A stretch of 64,000 bases of DNA. Source: Macrocystis pyrifera (lineage: Eukaryota > Sar > Phaeophyceae > Laminariales > Laminariaceae). Numbering within the stretch: the stretch's first letter is position 1; every line of letters begins with the position of its first letter. The stretch spans positions 12,393,468 to 12,457,467 of the forward strand of contig JASSKH010000002.1 of NCBI GenBank assembly GCA_031763025.1, read 5' to 3'. The notes below the pieces were generated by a model. It saw only the letters and a list, made by a program, of their open reading frames with translations. It was not told the origin of the DNA and searched no databases. The position numbers and the translations under genes are program-made. Below, one piece after another: positions 21,176-32,830 of this stretch.

Positions 21176-22059
21176 TGGGGCGTTGTCCGCACTCTAAGGA
21201 AGAATCGACCATAAGGATGTGCTGATGCGCCGGGCGCAGCTCTCGTCGCAGGGGGGGCACGGAGCAGGTCAGGAAATGAGAAGTCGGAGGCGGCCCCGGT
21301 CAGGAACAAGGCACTGACCGCATCCTGGAGTGACTAGGGTGGTCCGTGCGGAATCAAGACTGGTGCGGGATCTCGCCATCGTGCACATTGGGATGCAGTT
21401 ATCTAGATATGGCCATGGTCCTCGACATGGCAATCGGTAGTGTAGTTGACAGTTGAATCCGAGAGCCGTTCGAGTGTACATGATACGAGCATGCCGTTCC
21501 ACGACGTCACCTGGTCATCCGCTGTTGGGGTGGAGTTGATCATCAGGTCGAAGGGTGATACAGAGAGGTCCGATCGAGACCCCGGCCGCTAAGCGGCAGC
21601 ACCGTTGTTGACGTGGGCCGCTATCGTTCTAATAATTTAAGTATCAAGAAAAGTACGTAGGAAGCACGTATTCGTACCATAGAATTTCCGCTTTTTTTGT
21701 GGTTTTGGTACTATAAAATTCGGTTTTGGCACTATAAGAAGTGGGTACCGTAGGTTGCAGGTATCGAGAAGTCAGTATCATTGCAGTCTTGTTTCGACCA
21801 GCTGTGTAGGGTGCTAAAAGGGTAGGTTGTCTGTCGTCCAACGATTTTGAGGCGTTTCAGTCCATTTTCGTCCGCCTCAATGCCGGTCGAGCAACGTTTG
21901 CACAGCAAGATATAGGCGGTGTGTATGGTGTGGAGGCAAATGACGACCGCAGGAACTATACTGTTACTACCACTGCTGTGCTCTCAAGTGGTTGCAGGGG
22001 ACACCCTGCTCCTACTGTGACGCAGCTTTTCGGTCCACTATATACGTCAATGAAATTAT
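21176..22059. other. No recognised gene; partial repeat at 21640-21840
   Basis: 21640-21840 (GTACGTAGGAAGCACGTATTCGTACC, then GTATCGAGAAGTCAGTATCA and GGGTAGGTTGTCTGTCG) resembles 42905-43020, 43117-43190, 58900-58960 and 59490-59570. The interval 21176-21640 has a few minus-strand frames that may continue the ORF at 20.6-21.2 kb with frameshifts, including GAASDFSFPDLLRAPP. Confidence 0.4.
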
Positions 22060-23240
22060 GACGAGCTCGTCGATCCAAAATACCAACCGCGCAGCTCGAA
22101 CAACAGCAGAGACGGCGGTGCGTAGTGGTGGCGCAGGCAAACGGTGGCGACAGCAGGCACATGCGTACTGCTGTCCTCTCGATTGGCTGTGAGAATTGCA
22201 CTGCTGCTCAGAACAACAGCAGAGGAGTACAGCAGTTTTTTTTTCTGGTGGCGGTTGTTGATCGTTGTGGTCGGTGTGGTTTGGAGTCGGGATGTCATTT
22301 ATGCTGTACATGCGCCCGTGCCCCCAGCTCTGCCTACTATCCGTCCTCGGTGCTGCATCGTAGGCTCCGATACATGCAACTAGTCATAAATTACACCCCG
22401 CATATGCCACCGTGCGCTCATGATTTTGCCTGCTGCTGGTGTGCTGCTGTGCGCCTGCTGCTGCTGGAGGATGACTAGTTTTGTCTGGTGGCAGTTGGTC
22501 GTTGATCGTTGTGGTGGGCGTGGTCGGGAGTCAGGATACATACATGGGTACATAGATACATACATACGCCCGCACCCCAAGCTCTTCCTATTTATCCTCG
22601 TTAATGCATCGCAGGCTCCGACACTTGCAACTACTACAGGTACAGTAGCCAAGAGTACACCCTGGATGTGTCGCCTCACGCAGCTTTGCCTGGTGGCAGT
22701 TAGTTGGTTGTTGATCGGTGGGCGTGTTCGGGAGTCGGGTTACACACATGCCCCCGCACACCAAGCTCTGCCTATCTATCCTCGATGACGCGTCGTAGGG
22801 TCCAAACAACACTTGAAACTACAGGTACAGTAGCCAAGAATACACTGCGGGTGTGCACCTCACGCGATGGTTTGGCCTCGATCACGCGTCGTAGGGTCCA
22901 AACAACACTTGCAACTACAGGTACAGTAGCCAAGAATACACTGCGGGTGTGCACCTCACGCGCTGGTTTGGCCTGTTACTATGCTGCTGGGTAACAGCAG
23001 GTGGCGGTTGTTGTTGGTCGTCGTCGTGGTGAGTGTGGTCGGGAGTCGGGATACATACATGTGCCCGCACCCCAAACTCCACCTATCCATCCTCCGTGAT
23101 GCATACCGCAGGCCCCGATACAAGCCATCCATAAAGTATACTGCGGATGTGCCACCTCATGCACATGGTTTTTCCTGCTGCTGGTGCTGCTGGGCGACAT
23201 GGCCGCAGCGATGTACAACAGCCTGCTTGTTGTACTCGTA
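22060..23240 (+). repeat. Tandem array, irregular units of about 100-250 bp
   Basis: Units share GGCGGTTGTTGATCGTTGTGG, TCGGGAGTCGGGATAC, CATGCGCCCGCACCCCAAGC, CTATCCTCG.TGA.GC and GTACAGTAGCCAAGA. Starts fall near 22250, 22495, 22690 and 22995. Two nearly identical copies of about 93 bp with CGTCGTAGGGTCCAAACAAC lie at 22793-22885 and 22886-22978. Open frames shift between units, so coding is unlikely. Confidence 0.8.
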
Positions 23241-23422
23241 GCACGCTCAATACGATATATGTGCTCAGTAGCAGTTGTAACGGCACTGTTGGCCAATCAC
23301 GGCCGTTTTGCAAGTCATACGGTAAGTCATAGCTCTGCTTTGATTGGTGCAAGCTCGAAAAGTCTAGTCTGTTTTTACGTTGTTTTTTGCTTGTCAGTTG
23401 TAAATAAGTCATAACTTTGTAC

Positions 23423-23690
23423 CTATCCCTTGGCCCAGTACCTGTCTCCTCTCATGTAATAATATTCTGCCTGATGGAACACATTCCACCGGTCAAAAAG
23501 AAAAAAAACGAACAGCAGAGCTTCCCTCATAGCCTTGTACGCCGCCCGCCCGTCTCGCGACCACCTCACCAACGAGTGGGTCCGGATAAAGTTTTCCTCC
23601 CTCTCTGCCACAGTGAACGTAGTCGCCCGCCTCGCGTGAAGCCCGGTGCTCACCGTGGCCCTTCTTCGCCACTTCGACAAAGTTGGTGCT
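23423..23690 (-). CDS. Protein-like minus-strand ORF, unassigned
   Basis: The frame reads TTFTVAEREENFIRTHSLVR, then SRDGRAAYKAMREALLFVFF, and ends YYYMRGDRYWAKG. This is globular in character, with mixed charge and aromatic residues. Upstream on the same strand a second frame, LIFATKLNFKETSVQFEHQL (23650-23859), could be an earlier exon, since AAGGGCCACG/GTGAGC near 23655 fits a splice donor. CCATCAG/GC near 23477 fits an acceptor. No family is recognised. It may be a decayed host or transposon gene. Confidence 0.3.
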
Positions 23691-23699
23691 CAAACTGCA

Positions 23700-24029
23700 C
23701 CGAAGTCTCTTTGAAGTTTAGTTTGGTAGCAAAAATAAGCACCGCTTGAATATTATTTCGCATACCAAAACGACCCTTATATCTCGTATATGGTGCAAGC
23801 GGAGCCTCACAAGGAGGCCAGACAGAGCCCATTCGTGCTTCCTGCGTGTCTCGAGACACACGCGACGCCTAGCCATGCAAACGGCGACGGCGCTCCTTGC
23901 AACACCCCCTCTACCTGCCAGCACCCGCTGACACCCGCAGCGGCGCCGGGCTCGCCCGCGGTACCGTGTTCTGACTACACGCACACGCACGAAACGAAAT
24001 AAAATGACCTCAGATTATATATAAGCAAC
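23700..24029. other. No recognised gene
   Basis: Arg-rich and Thr/Pro-rich frames overlap on opposite strands; neither has a motif. Confidence 0.4.
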
Positions 24030-24510
24030 GCTTGACTCGTACCTGGTACGTCCGTTTCAACACGAGTACACAGTACAAGAAGGCGCCTCTATTGACGAAC
24101 GTAGTGTTTGTTCGAAAATACAAGCTGTACCGGGACATTGTTTGTTTGCCAGAAACGGTTATACCTTGACAGAGAATGTCAAATGACTTGATTTTGGTGT
24201 GCCCTGATCACCTCGTTTTACTCTTTGTACCGTAAACTGGCAAAAATACGATGATGTACCGTTTTTTTTTTTGGCATTTTCGCAAGTGAGACGGACGGAC
24301 GTATGTTTCACCAAAAAAAGGTATACCTTGACATAAAATGTCATCTAACTTGGGTTTGGTGTACCCTGATGGCTTGGTTTGAGTTTTTCGTACCGTAAAC
24401 TGGAAAAAAAGCGCTGGTGTACCGTTTTTTTGTCATTTTGCCCGTTAGGACAGGAAATTATCTTTGATTCTATAATACCTTAGGGTAAACCTTTGGTAAA
24501 CCTAGGGAAT
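24030..24510. repeat. Family A dimer repeat, copy 2, with shared 5-prime flank
   Basis: Half-units start near 24148 and 24311. The 120 bp upstream (CGCTTGACT, TACCTGGTA, a GAGTAC.C.GTACAAGAAGGCGC block, GTTTGTTCG) also matches copy 3 at 44490-44600, so the element is longer than the dimer. On the minus strand it encodes the peptide SGYTKPKLDDILCQGIPF in one half-unit. Confidence 0.85.
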
Positions 24511-24741
24511 ACGTATGATACAACACAAGTTGTATGTTTTTACGTTTTTACGCAAAGCCACGGAGTTTGGGCGCGCGTACGTGTGGCGTGCATCCATACC
24601 ACAACACATCACAGTTGCTCCCAGTACTTGGAACTAAAGCGAAGCATGGTCGAGGACATGCTGTACTCGTAAGTACTTCGTGCACTCGCAGTTTTTCGAG
24701 GTGCTGTACTACTACTGTTAGCTCTGCGCCTGAGATGCTTA

Positions 24742-24960
24742 TTGACCACCAAAAAGTGGCTTATGAAATCGAAGGAATATTCACGAAAAGTTGTCAACCA
24801 TGACATAATCCTTGTCAGAGACAGCATTCACTTGAAACAACTTGAAGTTCGACTGCAAGCAAGAGCGAGACTAGATCACCAAAATCTCCTCTTGCGTCAC
24901 GAATTGGGTCTTGAGACTCCGCAAAAAGGTGGTAAACCGATTGTTTTATTATGGGTATAG
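24742..24960 (+). CDS. Short helix-rich ORF upstream of coiled-coil copy 2
   Basis: An open frame of 72 codons reads KVVNHDIILVRDSIHLKQLE, then RARLDHQNLLLRHELGLETP. The composition suggests a helix or coiled coil. It lies on the same strand, 240 bp before coiled-coil copy 2, and could be a leading exon or a separate ORF of the same element. No counterpart was found upstream of copies 1 and 3, which weakens that idea. Not recognised. Confidence 0.25.
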   Translation: MTTKKWLMKSKEYSRKVVNHDIILVRDSIHLKQLEVRLQARARLDHQNLLLRHELGLETPQKGGKPIVLLWV

Positions 24961-25196
24961 GTAGGTTTGTTCACCCGCTTCCAGGCGACCTAAAAAGTAC
25001 CTGCAAACGTGTGTTTTCGTCTTTTTTATTTTACACCTGATATGTGTTGTTTCACAACATGTATAGAAAAAGTACTCTCTTGACAAAATAGGCTTGGATT
25101 GTGCGTACCTACTAAAAGAAACCGCGCACCATTTCATGCTCTTGCGCTCAAACACCAGCAATTCCAATATTGGCTCTTTGATACGGGTGTTACCTG

Positions 25197-25821
25197 ATGG
25201 CAAACTCGCAGCGAAAAAAAAGTAATTCTAAAACAAATGGTAGAGCGGTACTAAAAAAAATCAACGACAACTTGGCCGCTCGCACGGGAACTACGCTAAG
25301 CGAATTGGCGACGACCAGTCGTGCAGAGAAAGCTGCAGAGCGCGGTAAATAGTAAACGCTAGAGCGGGTCCGCCAAAATATAACTCGGACGCGACGCTGT
25401 CATTGCTCTCGACGCAATGAGGAGGTCAACGGTCGAAGGTCAACGGAAAAATATGCCGAGAAAAAAAAGCTTTCAAAGGAGAATGAGGAGCTCTTGAGAC
25501 GCGAAGCTAGGGAAAAGTTGGCAGGTGACCAAGAGCGCAGGGCTCACGCGGGAGCGGAAACGCGTGCAGCCTAAGCGGCGTTGGACGTTGAGGCGGAGCA
25601 GAGGCGGGCGCAAGAGGCACGAGTGGCAAGCCTGGAGGAGATTACTCGCTTGTCGTTGGTTAGGGATAAGGTGGAGGAGGACAGGGACAGCCTCGTTCGG
25701 TCATGTTTGAGGGTGACGACGTGACGCGGAGGGACTAATATTGGCTCAGCAGGCAGAGTAGCCCCGCATGCTTCTTCAAGAACGGCTTGGCTTGCAGAAG
25801 ATGCAGCATGGACATGTATGA
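25197..25821 (+). pseudogene. Coiled-coil ORF family, copy 2 (in-frame stops and one frameshift)
   Basis: ATG at 25197. MANSQRKKSNSKTNGRAVL leads to ARTGTTLSELATTSRAEKAA, then TAG-TAA at 25350-25355. The same frame continues through a coiled coil (KKKLSKENEELLRREAREKL), TAA at 25572, EAEQRRAQEARVASLEEITR and LSLVRDKVEEDRDSLV, to TGA at 25722. After a one-base shift it gives ILAQQAE, a stop, then LLQERLGLQKMQHGHV, the degenerate C-terminal module. Keeping one frame for 525 bases across four stop codons shows that this was coding and later inactivated. Function unknown; see copies 1 and 3. Confidence 0.6.
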
Positions 25822-26259
25822 CGCCACCCGGCGGGGGAGGCACCATCGGGACGGCGCCTCACTCATCTCGCGCTTCTGCTGCTGTTGCTGCTGCTTCGGT
25901 GCCGTGTCTCTTTGATCAGCTATCTACGAGCGTAGCTAATATACGAATAATATACGTACCAGGTACAAGGTTCCCCTTCGGGATGTGGGTGGCATGCAAT
26001 CCGGGGGGTGTGGCAAGTTGAAAAGGGAGACGCTTGTAAAACCCTTGCACCTCTTTTTGATGAAAAAAAGATCTCGGAGTACAAAATGAGTCATGGGCTA
26101 CTGTGTTGCTTAAAACGAAGAGTAGTAGCCTAGTCTTCGATGCTCTCGCATGTCTTGGCGTCTAGGAGGCATGGACTACTGTATTACTCAAAGGAAAGCG
26201 TAGACCTCAGAATGAAATTGACGGGATTTTTGTATCATCCTGGTATTTATCGCCTGGGT

Positions 26260-28330
26260 GGGATCTTTATCATCGATATCTATATATATATATATGTGTG
26301 ATCCTTCATGATCTGAACACCCTTACCGGGTGGAGTCTACACGACCTGCACGAACTACACATGTTAACCGAGCATACATGCATCTTGATAAACTGATGCA
26401 GCTTTGCGTGCGTGGGTCTGCATGATCTGAAGGATCTGCAAGATCTGCAGGATTTGTATAATGTGGCATCACCCTTTTTTTGGCGGTGAGATCTGCTTGG
26501 TCTTTATGATTGCATTTGCGTGCCGAGTGGGGTGATCTGAATGCCATGTGCGGATGATGTGGAGGATCTATCTACATGATCTGAAGGATCATATGTCTAC
26601 ACACACACTCCAACTAGTTTGCCTGGGGAGACACGTACGTTCCGCATCTTTTGCACTTGTGTGCCAGGTGGGATCTGGTTGATCTCAGTGTCATGCACAT
26701 GTTTAGCCTGGAAGGCATCTGTGAGACCACAATTTTCATAGATGTGTACCTGAGTAGAATCTGTGTGATCTGTGCAATCAATACGTTTCGACCGGGATGG
26801 GATCTGTCCGATCTGCCTGATCGGTACATCTAGAGCGAGCGAGGGTCCGTACGATCTGCATGATCTTCACATGTTTTTCGGTGGGTGTCATTGATCTGCA
26901 GGATCCGTATGATCTACCTGAGTGAAATCTGTGTGATCTGTATGATCTGCACACCGGGATAGGGCATGTACAATCTCCATGATATGCACATTTTTATTGG
27001 TGGGTCTGCATGATCTGCAGGAGCTGTATGATCTGCAGGATTTCTGTAAGATCTGGACGATCTGTAAAGTTTGGATACTTCACGCTTGTTTACAGCATAT
27101 TTAGCCGGGATGAGGTCTGTATGAGGTAGACATTTCCCAGGTATGTACCTGATTGGGATCTGCGTGATCTGTACATCTTTACCGGTGGGGTCTGTATGAT
27201 CTACAGAATGCATGATCTGCAGGGTCTGTATGATCTACCTTAATGGAATCTGTGTGATCCGTATGATCTGTACATTTTAACCGGGATGCGGTCTGTACGA
27301 TTTGCAGGATCTGTATCATCTAGAGAATCTGTAAAATCTGGATACTGCACACTCGCTTTCAGCATGTTTAGCCGGGATGGGGTCTGTATGATGTAGATGT
27401 TTCACACGTGTGTACCTGAGTGGGAACTTGTAGTATTTCTTTATGATCTGAAGGATCTGTAAAATCTGAATACTTCACACTTGTGGACGTCATGTTTAGC
27501 CGAGATGGGGTCTGTATGAGGTAGATATTTCACACGTTTCTACTTGAGTGGGAACTTGATCTGTGTGGTCTGTACCTATCTATGTGTAATCTGCAGGATC
27601 TGTATGATTTGTACACATGTGTGACCTGCAGGATCTGTATTGTCTACCTGAGTGGAATCTGTGTGAAATGTATGATCTGTTCATCTTCACCTGGATGGGG
27701 TCTGTATGATCTGCATGATCTGCACATCTTTATCGGTGGGTTAGCATGACCTGCAGGAATTGTATGATCTGCAGGATCTGTGATATGTGGCAGGTGTGTG
27801 TATCTGAGGGGGATGTTGATGTGTGTGATCTGTACATATTTATCGGGTGGTATCTGTATGATGAGGTAGTTATTTCACACGTGTGTACCTGAGTGGGAAC
27901 TTGCAGGATTTCTATATGGTCTGCAGGATTTGTCGATCTGGATACTTCATAATTAATTGTTTGCATCGTGTTTAGCCGGGATGGGGTCCGTATGAGGTAG
28001 ATATTCACACGTGTGTATGTGAGTGGGGACTTGATCTGTGTGATCTGTACACATGTGTCATCCGCAGGATCTGTATGATGTACCTGAATGGAATATATGC
28101 TATCTATATGATATGTTCATCTTGATCGGGATGGGGTCTGTACGATCTGCATGATTTGCGCACATTTATCGATGGGTTTGCATGACCTGCAGGATCCGTA
28201 TGATCGGCAGGATCTGTAACATTTGGCAGGTGTGTACCTGAGTGCGATCTTGGTCCGTGTGATCTGTACGTCTTCACCGGGTGGGATCTGCATGATCTGC
28301 ATGAACTGCACATGTTTCGTCGGGAAGATC
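26260..28330. repeat. GATCTG tandem repeat array, copy 1
   Basis: Dense repetition of TATGATCTGCAGGATCTG variants gives a GATC roughly every 10-20 bases. Superimposed is a longer period carrying TTTAGCCGGGATGGGGTCTG, TATGAGGTAGATATTTCAC and GTGTGTACCTGAGTGGGAAC. Minus-strand translations give DPADHADP-like peptides, but frames change repeatedly, so this is satellite rather than a gene. Confidence 0.85.
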
Positions 28331-28479
28331 AAAGAATCAACCAAGACAAATCAAGCTCGAAAATGAGATGATGAACAACCCTATACACGCGTAACGCCAT
28401 TAACACCCGGTACAAAATATACTGGTACACGAAATAGCCAGAGTGTGATAAAAACATCAGTCGCACGGACACAAAAAAA

Positions 28480-29500
28480 ACGAAGAGTAGCAGCAAGGAA
28501 AGCAACCTGCGCCAGCAAAATCAGCAGTAGCTATACCGTGACAGTGTGCAGCAGCAGCGTCATCAGCACGAGCACCAAGAGAAGCCACCGTGTGACACGG
28601 GCAAAAACACACTTTGGGTAGCAGCAAGAAAAGGCGCCAGCCTCAACAGTGTAGTATTAATAGTCGCAGCAACTCTACCGTGATTGTGCGCAGCAGTGTG
28701 CAGCAGCAGCGGCAGCAACAGCAGGAGCAGCAAGATGAGCAACCGCGTGACACGGGCAAAAATAAAATAACGGTAGCAGCAAGAAAAGCATTATCTGTCC
28801 CAGCAACAGTAGCAGCTATACCGTGATTGTGTGTAGCAGTAGCGGCAGCAACAATAGGAGTAGTAGCAGAATAATAAGGAAACCGTGTGGCAACCGGCAC
28901 ATTGTACAAAGGGCAGTGAGCACTCGGCTATTACACGCAACCCAATACATGGTGCAAAGATCCGATAAATGATGAATCGCACCGAGATACCAAAAATATG
29001 GGACCAGGTATGTACGTACATAGTGGCTCAGCTTTTTCTCACGTCTTGCGGCCAAGCACAAGCACACGAGCACTCAGCAGCAGCAGCAGCAACACTCAGC
29101 AGCACTCGAGCAACATTCGATTAGAGCAGCACTCGTACGCCTGTTGTTGCTGTTCTTGTACTGCTGCGTACTGCTCGAGCAGCAATCGAGCGCACGAGCA
29201 TGAGTAGGTTTCCAAGCCTATATTGCACCTAAAAAAAAGACACGGGACCACCATCACTTGATTGCTCAAGCGCAACGAGCATGAAACGAACACGAGAACG
29301 ACGTGGCCAAGCAGCCACGGGCGTACGAGCACTCAGCAGCAGAGCAGCAGCACCCAGCGATACTCGAGCAACAGTCGACTCGAGCAGCACTCGCACGCCT
29401 GTTTTTGCTGTAGTTTTACTGCTGCATCAGCTCGAGCAGCACGAGCTCGAGCAGCACTGCTGCGTGCTGTTGCAGTTGCGGCAAGAAGCGAAAAGAACAA
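28480..29500. repeat. CAG-rich block within the 3.8-kb duplication, copy 1
   Basis: Three near-repeats of a GGTAGCAGCAAGAAAAG unit with ACACGGGCAAAAA blocks (28480-28860) are followed by two copies of a block with CACTCAGCAGCAG...ACTCGAGCAACA...CACTCGTACGCCTGTTGTTGC (29040-29200 and 29320-29470). Confidence 0.75.
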
Positions 29501-29564
29501 AATCTTTGCAGCTAAAAATACGAAGATCCGGGTAGGTTTCCAAGCCCGTAGATGGCTTTTCGGA

Positions 29565-29770
29565 AGTGGGACCTCATCCCCTGAGTTTTTTGCTGGGTCA
29601 CGTGACTTTGACCACCTAGAGCATGTGCCATGGAGCCCGGCTGGAGCCAACGCTTGCACCGTACTGTCCACGCCGCCCCTCTGTGGGCCCCGCAGCAGAA
29701 AGCACGAGAAAAGACCCGTGGCCAAACGAGAAAAGTGAACTATTCCGGGAAAACGGCCATTTGGTACTAT
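29565..29770 (+). repeat. GC-rich interspersed repeat, subfamily 2
   Basis: TTCGGAAGTGGGACC, GACTTTGACCACCTAGAGCA, GGAGCCCGGC and GGGCCCCGCAGCAGAAAGCA lead to AACTATTCCGGGAAAACGG. Related copies are at 33776, 34485 and 58619, and a diverged subfamily at 6926 (minus), 35500 and 41104. Size and dispersal suit a SINE-like element, but no poly(A) or target duplication was identified at these copies. Confidence 0.7.
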
Positions 29771-30000
29771 ATAATATATAGATACAAAATCGTATATGCA
29801 TCATGTTATTATCAAAATAGTACTCGTACTCTATTTATGTATTCGCTTTTCGTCAATTCCTTGCCACTTGCTACAGGTAAGTGGCTTATGGGCTCTTCGC
29901 TTTGGGTTCTTGAAACGATGAGAGTTTTGTACCTCTGCTGAATTTCAGCTTGATTGCGATTGGATAAAAATGCAAAATTCCATGTGTACTCACGACGGCC
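29771..30000. other. No recognised gene
   Basis: A/T-rich single-copy sequence follows the duplicated block; the homologous position after copy 2 (58831 onward) is different. Confidence 0.4.
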
Positions 30001-30740
30001 AGGGACACAAAAGTAGCCCAAAAATGGACCTCAGGCGCAGCCATAACTGTGCATTCTACTCTGCGGATACTTTCGGGCTCGAGATTCGCTACTGCTGCTG
30101 CTGTGGATACTCTCTGTTGTGCTTCAAGTATCTCGGGGTTCTGTACTGCGGATACAAGTACTATTATAGCAGTATTTCGTCCGTTGGTGGGGTTCGTCCT
30201 GCGTACTTGCAGTTTTTCAAAATACTCTCAATATGCTCAGTATACTTGGGAGTATGACGTATACTTCGACCGTCTGAGCACCGTGTCGACAATTCTCCGG
30301 CTCATTGTTCAGCACAAAACACTCACAGATGGTCCCACGAGTGGGAGTTGGAGCAAATTACTTTCGCTGGGGACAAGTCGAGTACTTAAAGCACTGGCCG
30401 TATCTCGGGACTATATGTACTGCGAGCTCTCCCGGAACTCGAGGTTCTGCACTGCGGATATTGCCTGTACTCCAAGTATTTCGTGTTTCGATACTGCGGA
30501 TTCATATTTGCCCGTGCTCTCGGGGTTCCGTACTGCTTATACTCTCAGTACTCTCAGTAGTTGGCCTTCTCAGTACTCGCAATACTTTGGCCGTCAGTAC
30601 ACAAATAATCTCAGTACTCGAACTACGTTTTGTTCTCGAGCATCTTCCACTGTATCTGTGAAACATTTATTTTACCCTGAGTGCCAAGAAACATACATTT
30701 ATTTTGCGGGAATATATTTTGTATGTGCTGAATTTTACTG
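30001..30740 (+). repeat. Cryptic repeat region (TACTGCGGATA and CTCAGTACT motifs) with a 230-codon open frame
   Basis: Near-copies of CTGTACTGCGGATA occur around 30055, 30147, 30463 and 30510, together with repeated TACTCTCAGTA and ACTCGAGGTTC-like motifs. The open plus-strand frame (30049-30741) is rich in Ser/Thr/Tyr and has recurring FCTAD peptides that follow the DNA repeat. With no recognised domain, I regard it as repeat-derived rather than an established gene. Confidence 0.4.
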
Positions 30741-30884
30741 AGCCGGTCCCAAAGTATTATGTGGCAACCTCGACCTCACGCAACTTTTTGTACTCACGTT
30801 TACGCCGCAAGCATTGAATTGATCGCCGCGAGCCATCTATTCAGAATCAATATCACTTACCGGTATACCCTCTGTAGTATTATT

Positions 30885-31080
30885 GTAGCAGTAATGATCC
30901 CACATACACTATTTCCACAAACAGCAGTATATAGTCTGTCCGCGAAAATATGTTTAATGTGTGTTTTCAAATTAACAATGGGTGGATGCAGTTAGTTCTA
31001 AAAAGGTGTGCAGGCATTTCATGTGAGTATTATTTCGTTCTTCTCAACTCCCCTGGCAACTCCCGGTGGGGAACCTTGTA
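30885..31080. repeat. Dispersed repeat G, copy 2
   Basis: Matches 18780-18973. Its terminal GGGGAACCTTGTA faces the start of family F (31089) to form a large hairpin. Confidence 0.8.
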
Positions 31081-31101
31081 TTACATTATACAAGGTTCCC
31101 C
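31068..31101. repeat. Head-to-head inverted repeat at the G/F junction
   Basis: GGGGAACCTTGTA (31068-31080), an 8-nt loop, then TACAAGGTTCCCC (31089-31101) form a perfect 13-bp stem. After one mismatch and a wobble it extends by four more pairs (CCCG with CGGG). It marks the boundary where repeats G and F meet. Confidence 0.85.
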
Positions 31102-31630
31102 TTCGGGATGTAGGTAACAAACGCGAAATCCCGGGGGCGTCAGAAGGCGAAAAGGGAGTCACAGTTAACACACGTATAGCTATTCTTGGCGGAAACGTGA
31201 GCCATGGGTTACGTATTGTTCGAAGGAACGAGTAATAATAGTAGCCAGCAGCAATATAGTACTCTTTCTGTGATTACTACACTACGACATGCACGACATA
31301 CCATGGGTTGACTACTATACTGTAACTGTACCCGACTACCACCACTACGCAGATGTAGTACAGGCAGAAGGAGGATGTACAAAATACTACCGCGTACCTG
31401 GTACACTATACTACTATTGTACGACTACTGCTAGAGTATGACCGATCGCTCACACACTGCAGACAACCTCATGGTAAACAGAGAGGTCAAATAACCACGC
31501 GGTACCATGGGTGGGGGCATGACTACTATACTGCTGTTACACTATTCACGACTGCCAGTAATACGTAGATGCAGTACAGGTAGAAGCAGCATGAATAAAT
31601 ACTATACACTATCTATAACGAGTACTACCA
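31089..31630. repeat. Right arm, segment 3, of the inverted duplication (starts with TTCGGGATGT repeat F)
   Basis: 31089-31245 is a full family F unit: TACAAGGTTCCCCTTCGGGA, TGTAGGTAAC, AAATCCCGGGGGCGTC, GGCGAAAAGGGAGTCAC, TAGCTGTTCTTGGCGGAAAC, CCATGGGTT. The following block to about 31530 is the reverse complement of 12780-13190. Other F copies: 25966, 33078, 33917 (partial), 35704 and 55054. Confidence 0.8.
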
Positions 31631-32830
31631 ATACTACTGCTACTGTAGTACTAATTTTCATACAACGGCAATGTAGCATGCAAGCGGTACCATGGGTTGG
31701 GGGCATGACTACTGTACTGCTACTCTTAATATACACCACTATAATACCACTACTACGCAGATAGATGTACTGTATTAAACGTAGAAGCAGCATGCATGCT
31801 ACAAAATGCTATACTACTACGACTACTATTAATATTAATATTTTGTAAATGTACAGGCTACTTAATATATACGGTTGAGGGCATCTACTGCTATTGGCCA
31901 GGTAGAAGCAGCATGCAGACGGCAACAGCAGCAATAGCCGACACCACAACGACTACGACTATTGCTACTACTTCCAGTACAGGTATTACTACTGCTGTTG
32001 GACAGGCAATAATAGAAGCAGCATGCACTCGGCACCATGGGCTACTTTTAGTATTAATACTACAACTGCAACTACTATATACTATACTATTAATAATTAC
32101 TTCAGAATTCTATACCTGCGTTTCAAAACAGCGTCAATAATACACAAAGGCCAAATAACCAAAAACATCACTATTCATACTAGTTAGAAGGAGCTTCTCT
32201 GTACTTATTCATGTACAGGTATACGTACGGTTGGTGCACGATGAAAAAGTTATCTGCAAGTATTTGTCATGAAAAAAATATAATGAGTGTCAAATAGGTA
32301 CTCACGGCAACAACAGCTGACTCGTGGCGACATCAGTAGAACTCTAACATCACTTTTCACATCAATAGGCAGCAACCGGTCCACATACGATTGAGGGCAT
32401 CATGAAAAAAGATGTGCATTTCATGAAATGTTTCTCTCTACGTTCAAGTTAAAGACTGTCAAAAGCAGTATAGTATACTCATGGTTACAGCAGCAGACCC
32501 GCGGTAACGATAGCACTACTATACCTACTAATACCAATACTACTGCTACTATCATAGTACTGCTGCCACTACTACTGCTACTACTATTAATACTACTCCT
32601 ACTACTGTTAAATACTACATCTATGTATACTACTACAACTAATACTACTACTATACTACTACTGTACTACTACCACTACTACTACTACTACTACTAATAT
32701 GTCAGATGCACACCCGAGACAGGGGATGTAGAGGAAGACAGGCCGCAGAATGAACCGGTTCTGTGGCTCTTGCACGCCGGCGCGATTACCTGCGGCTGAT
32801 AGCGTGCGACTGGACAACTCGAAAGGTACG
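31630..32830. repeat. Right arm, segment 2, of the inverted duplication
   Basis: The reverse complement of 8240-9500; see that entry. It contains AC-TAC trinucleotide runs (32500-32700) mirroring the TAG/AGT runs of the left arm. Confidence 0.85.

Larger units (their letters stand above)
25957..29770. repeat. 3.8-kb segmental duplication, copy 1
   Basis: Collinear in direct orientation with 55050-58830. Order: the TTCGGGATGT repeat (25966-26060), a GATCTG tandem array (26260-28330), a CAG-rich block (28480-29500), and a GC-rich interspersed repeat (29565-29770). Copy 1 begins directly at a TACCAGGTA palindrome (25957), which copy 2 lacks. Divergence between copies is modest and spread throughout, with small indels. 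No gene is supported inside. Confidence 0.9.

Noticed and set aside
26260-28330. Minus-strand peptides rich in DPADHADP and YRSCRSYRS repeats
   Set aside because: The peptides follow the GATCTG DNA repeat and change frame every few units; the matching array at 55.4-57.4 kb does not preserve the same frames.
30049-30741. 230-codon plus-strand ORF as a gene
   Set aside because: It lies in a cryptic repeat with recurring TACTGCGGATA, has a skewed Ser/Thr/Tyr composition and no recognisable domain; kept only as a repeat entry.
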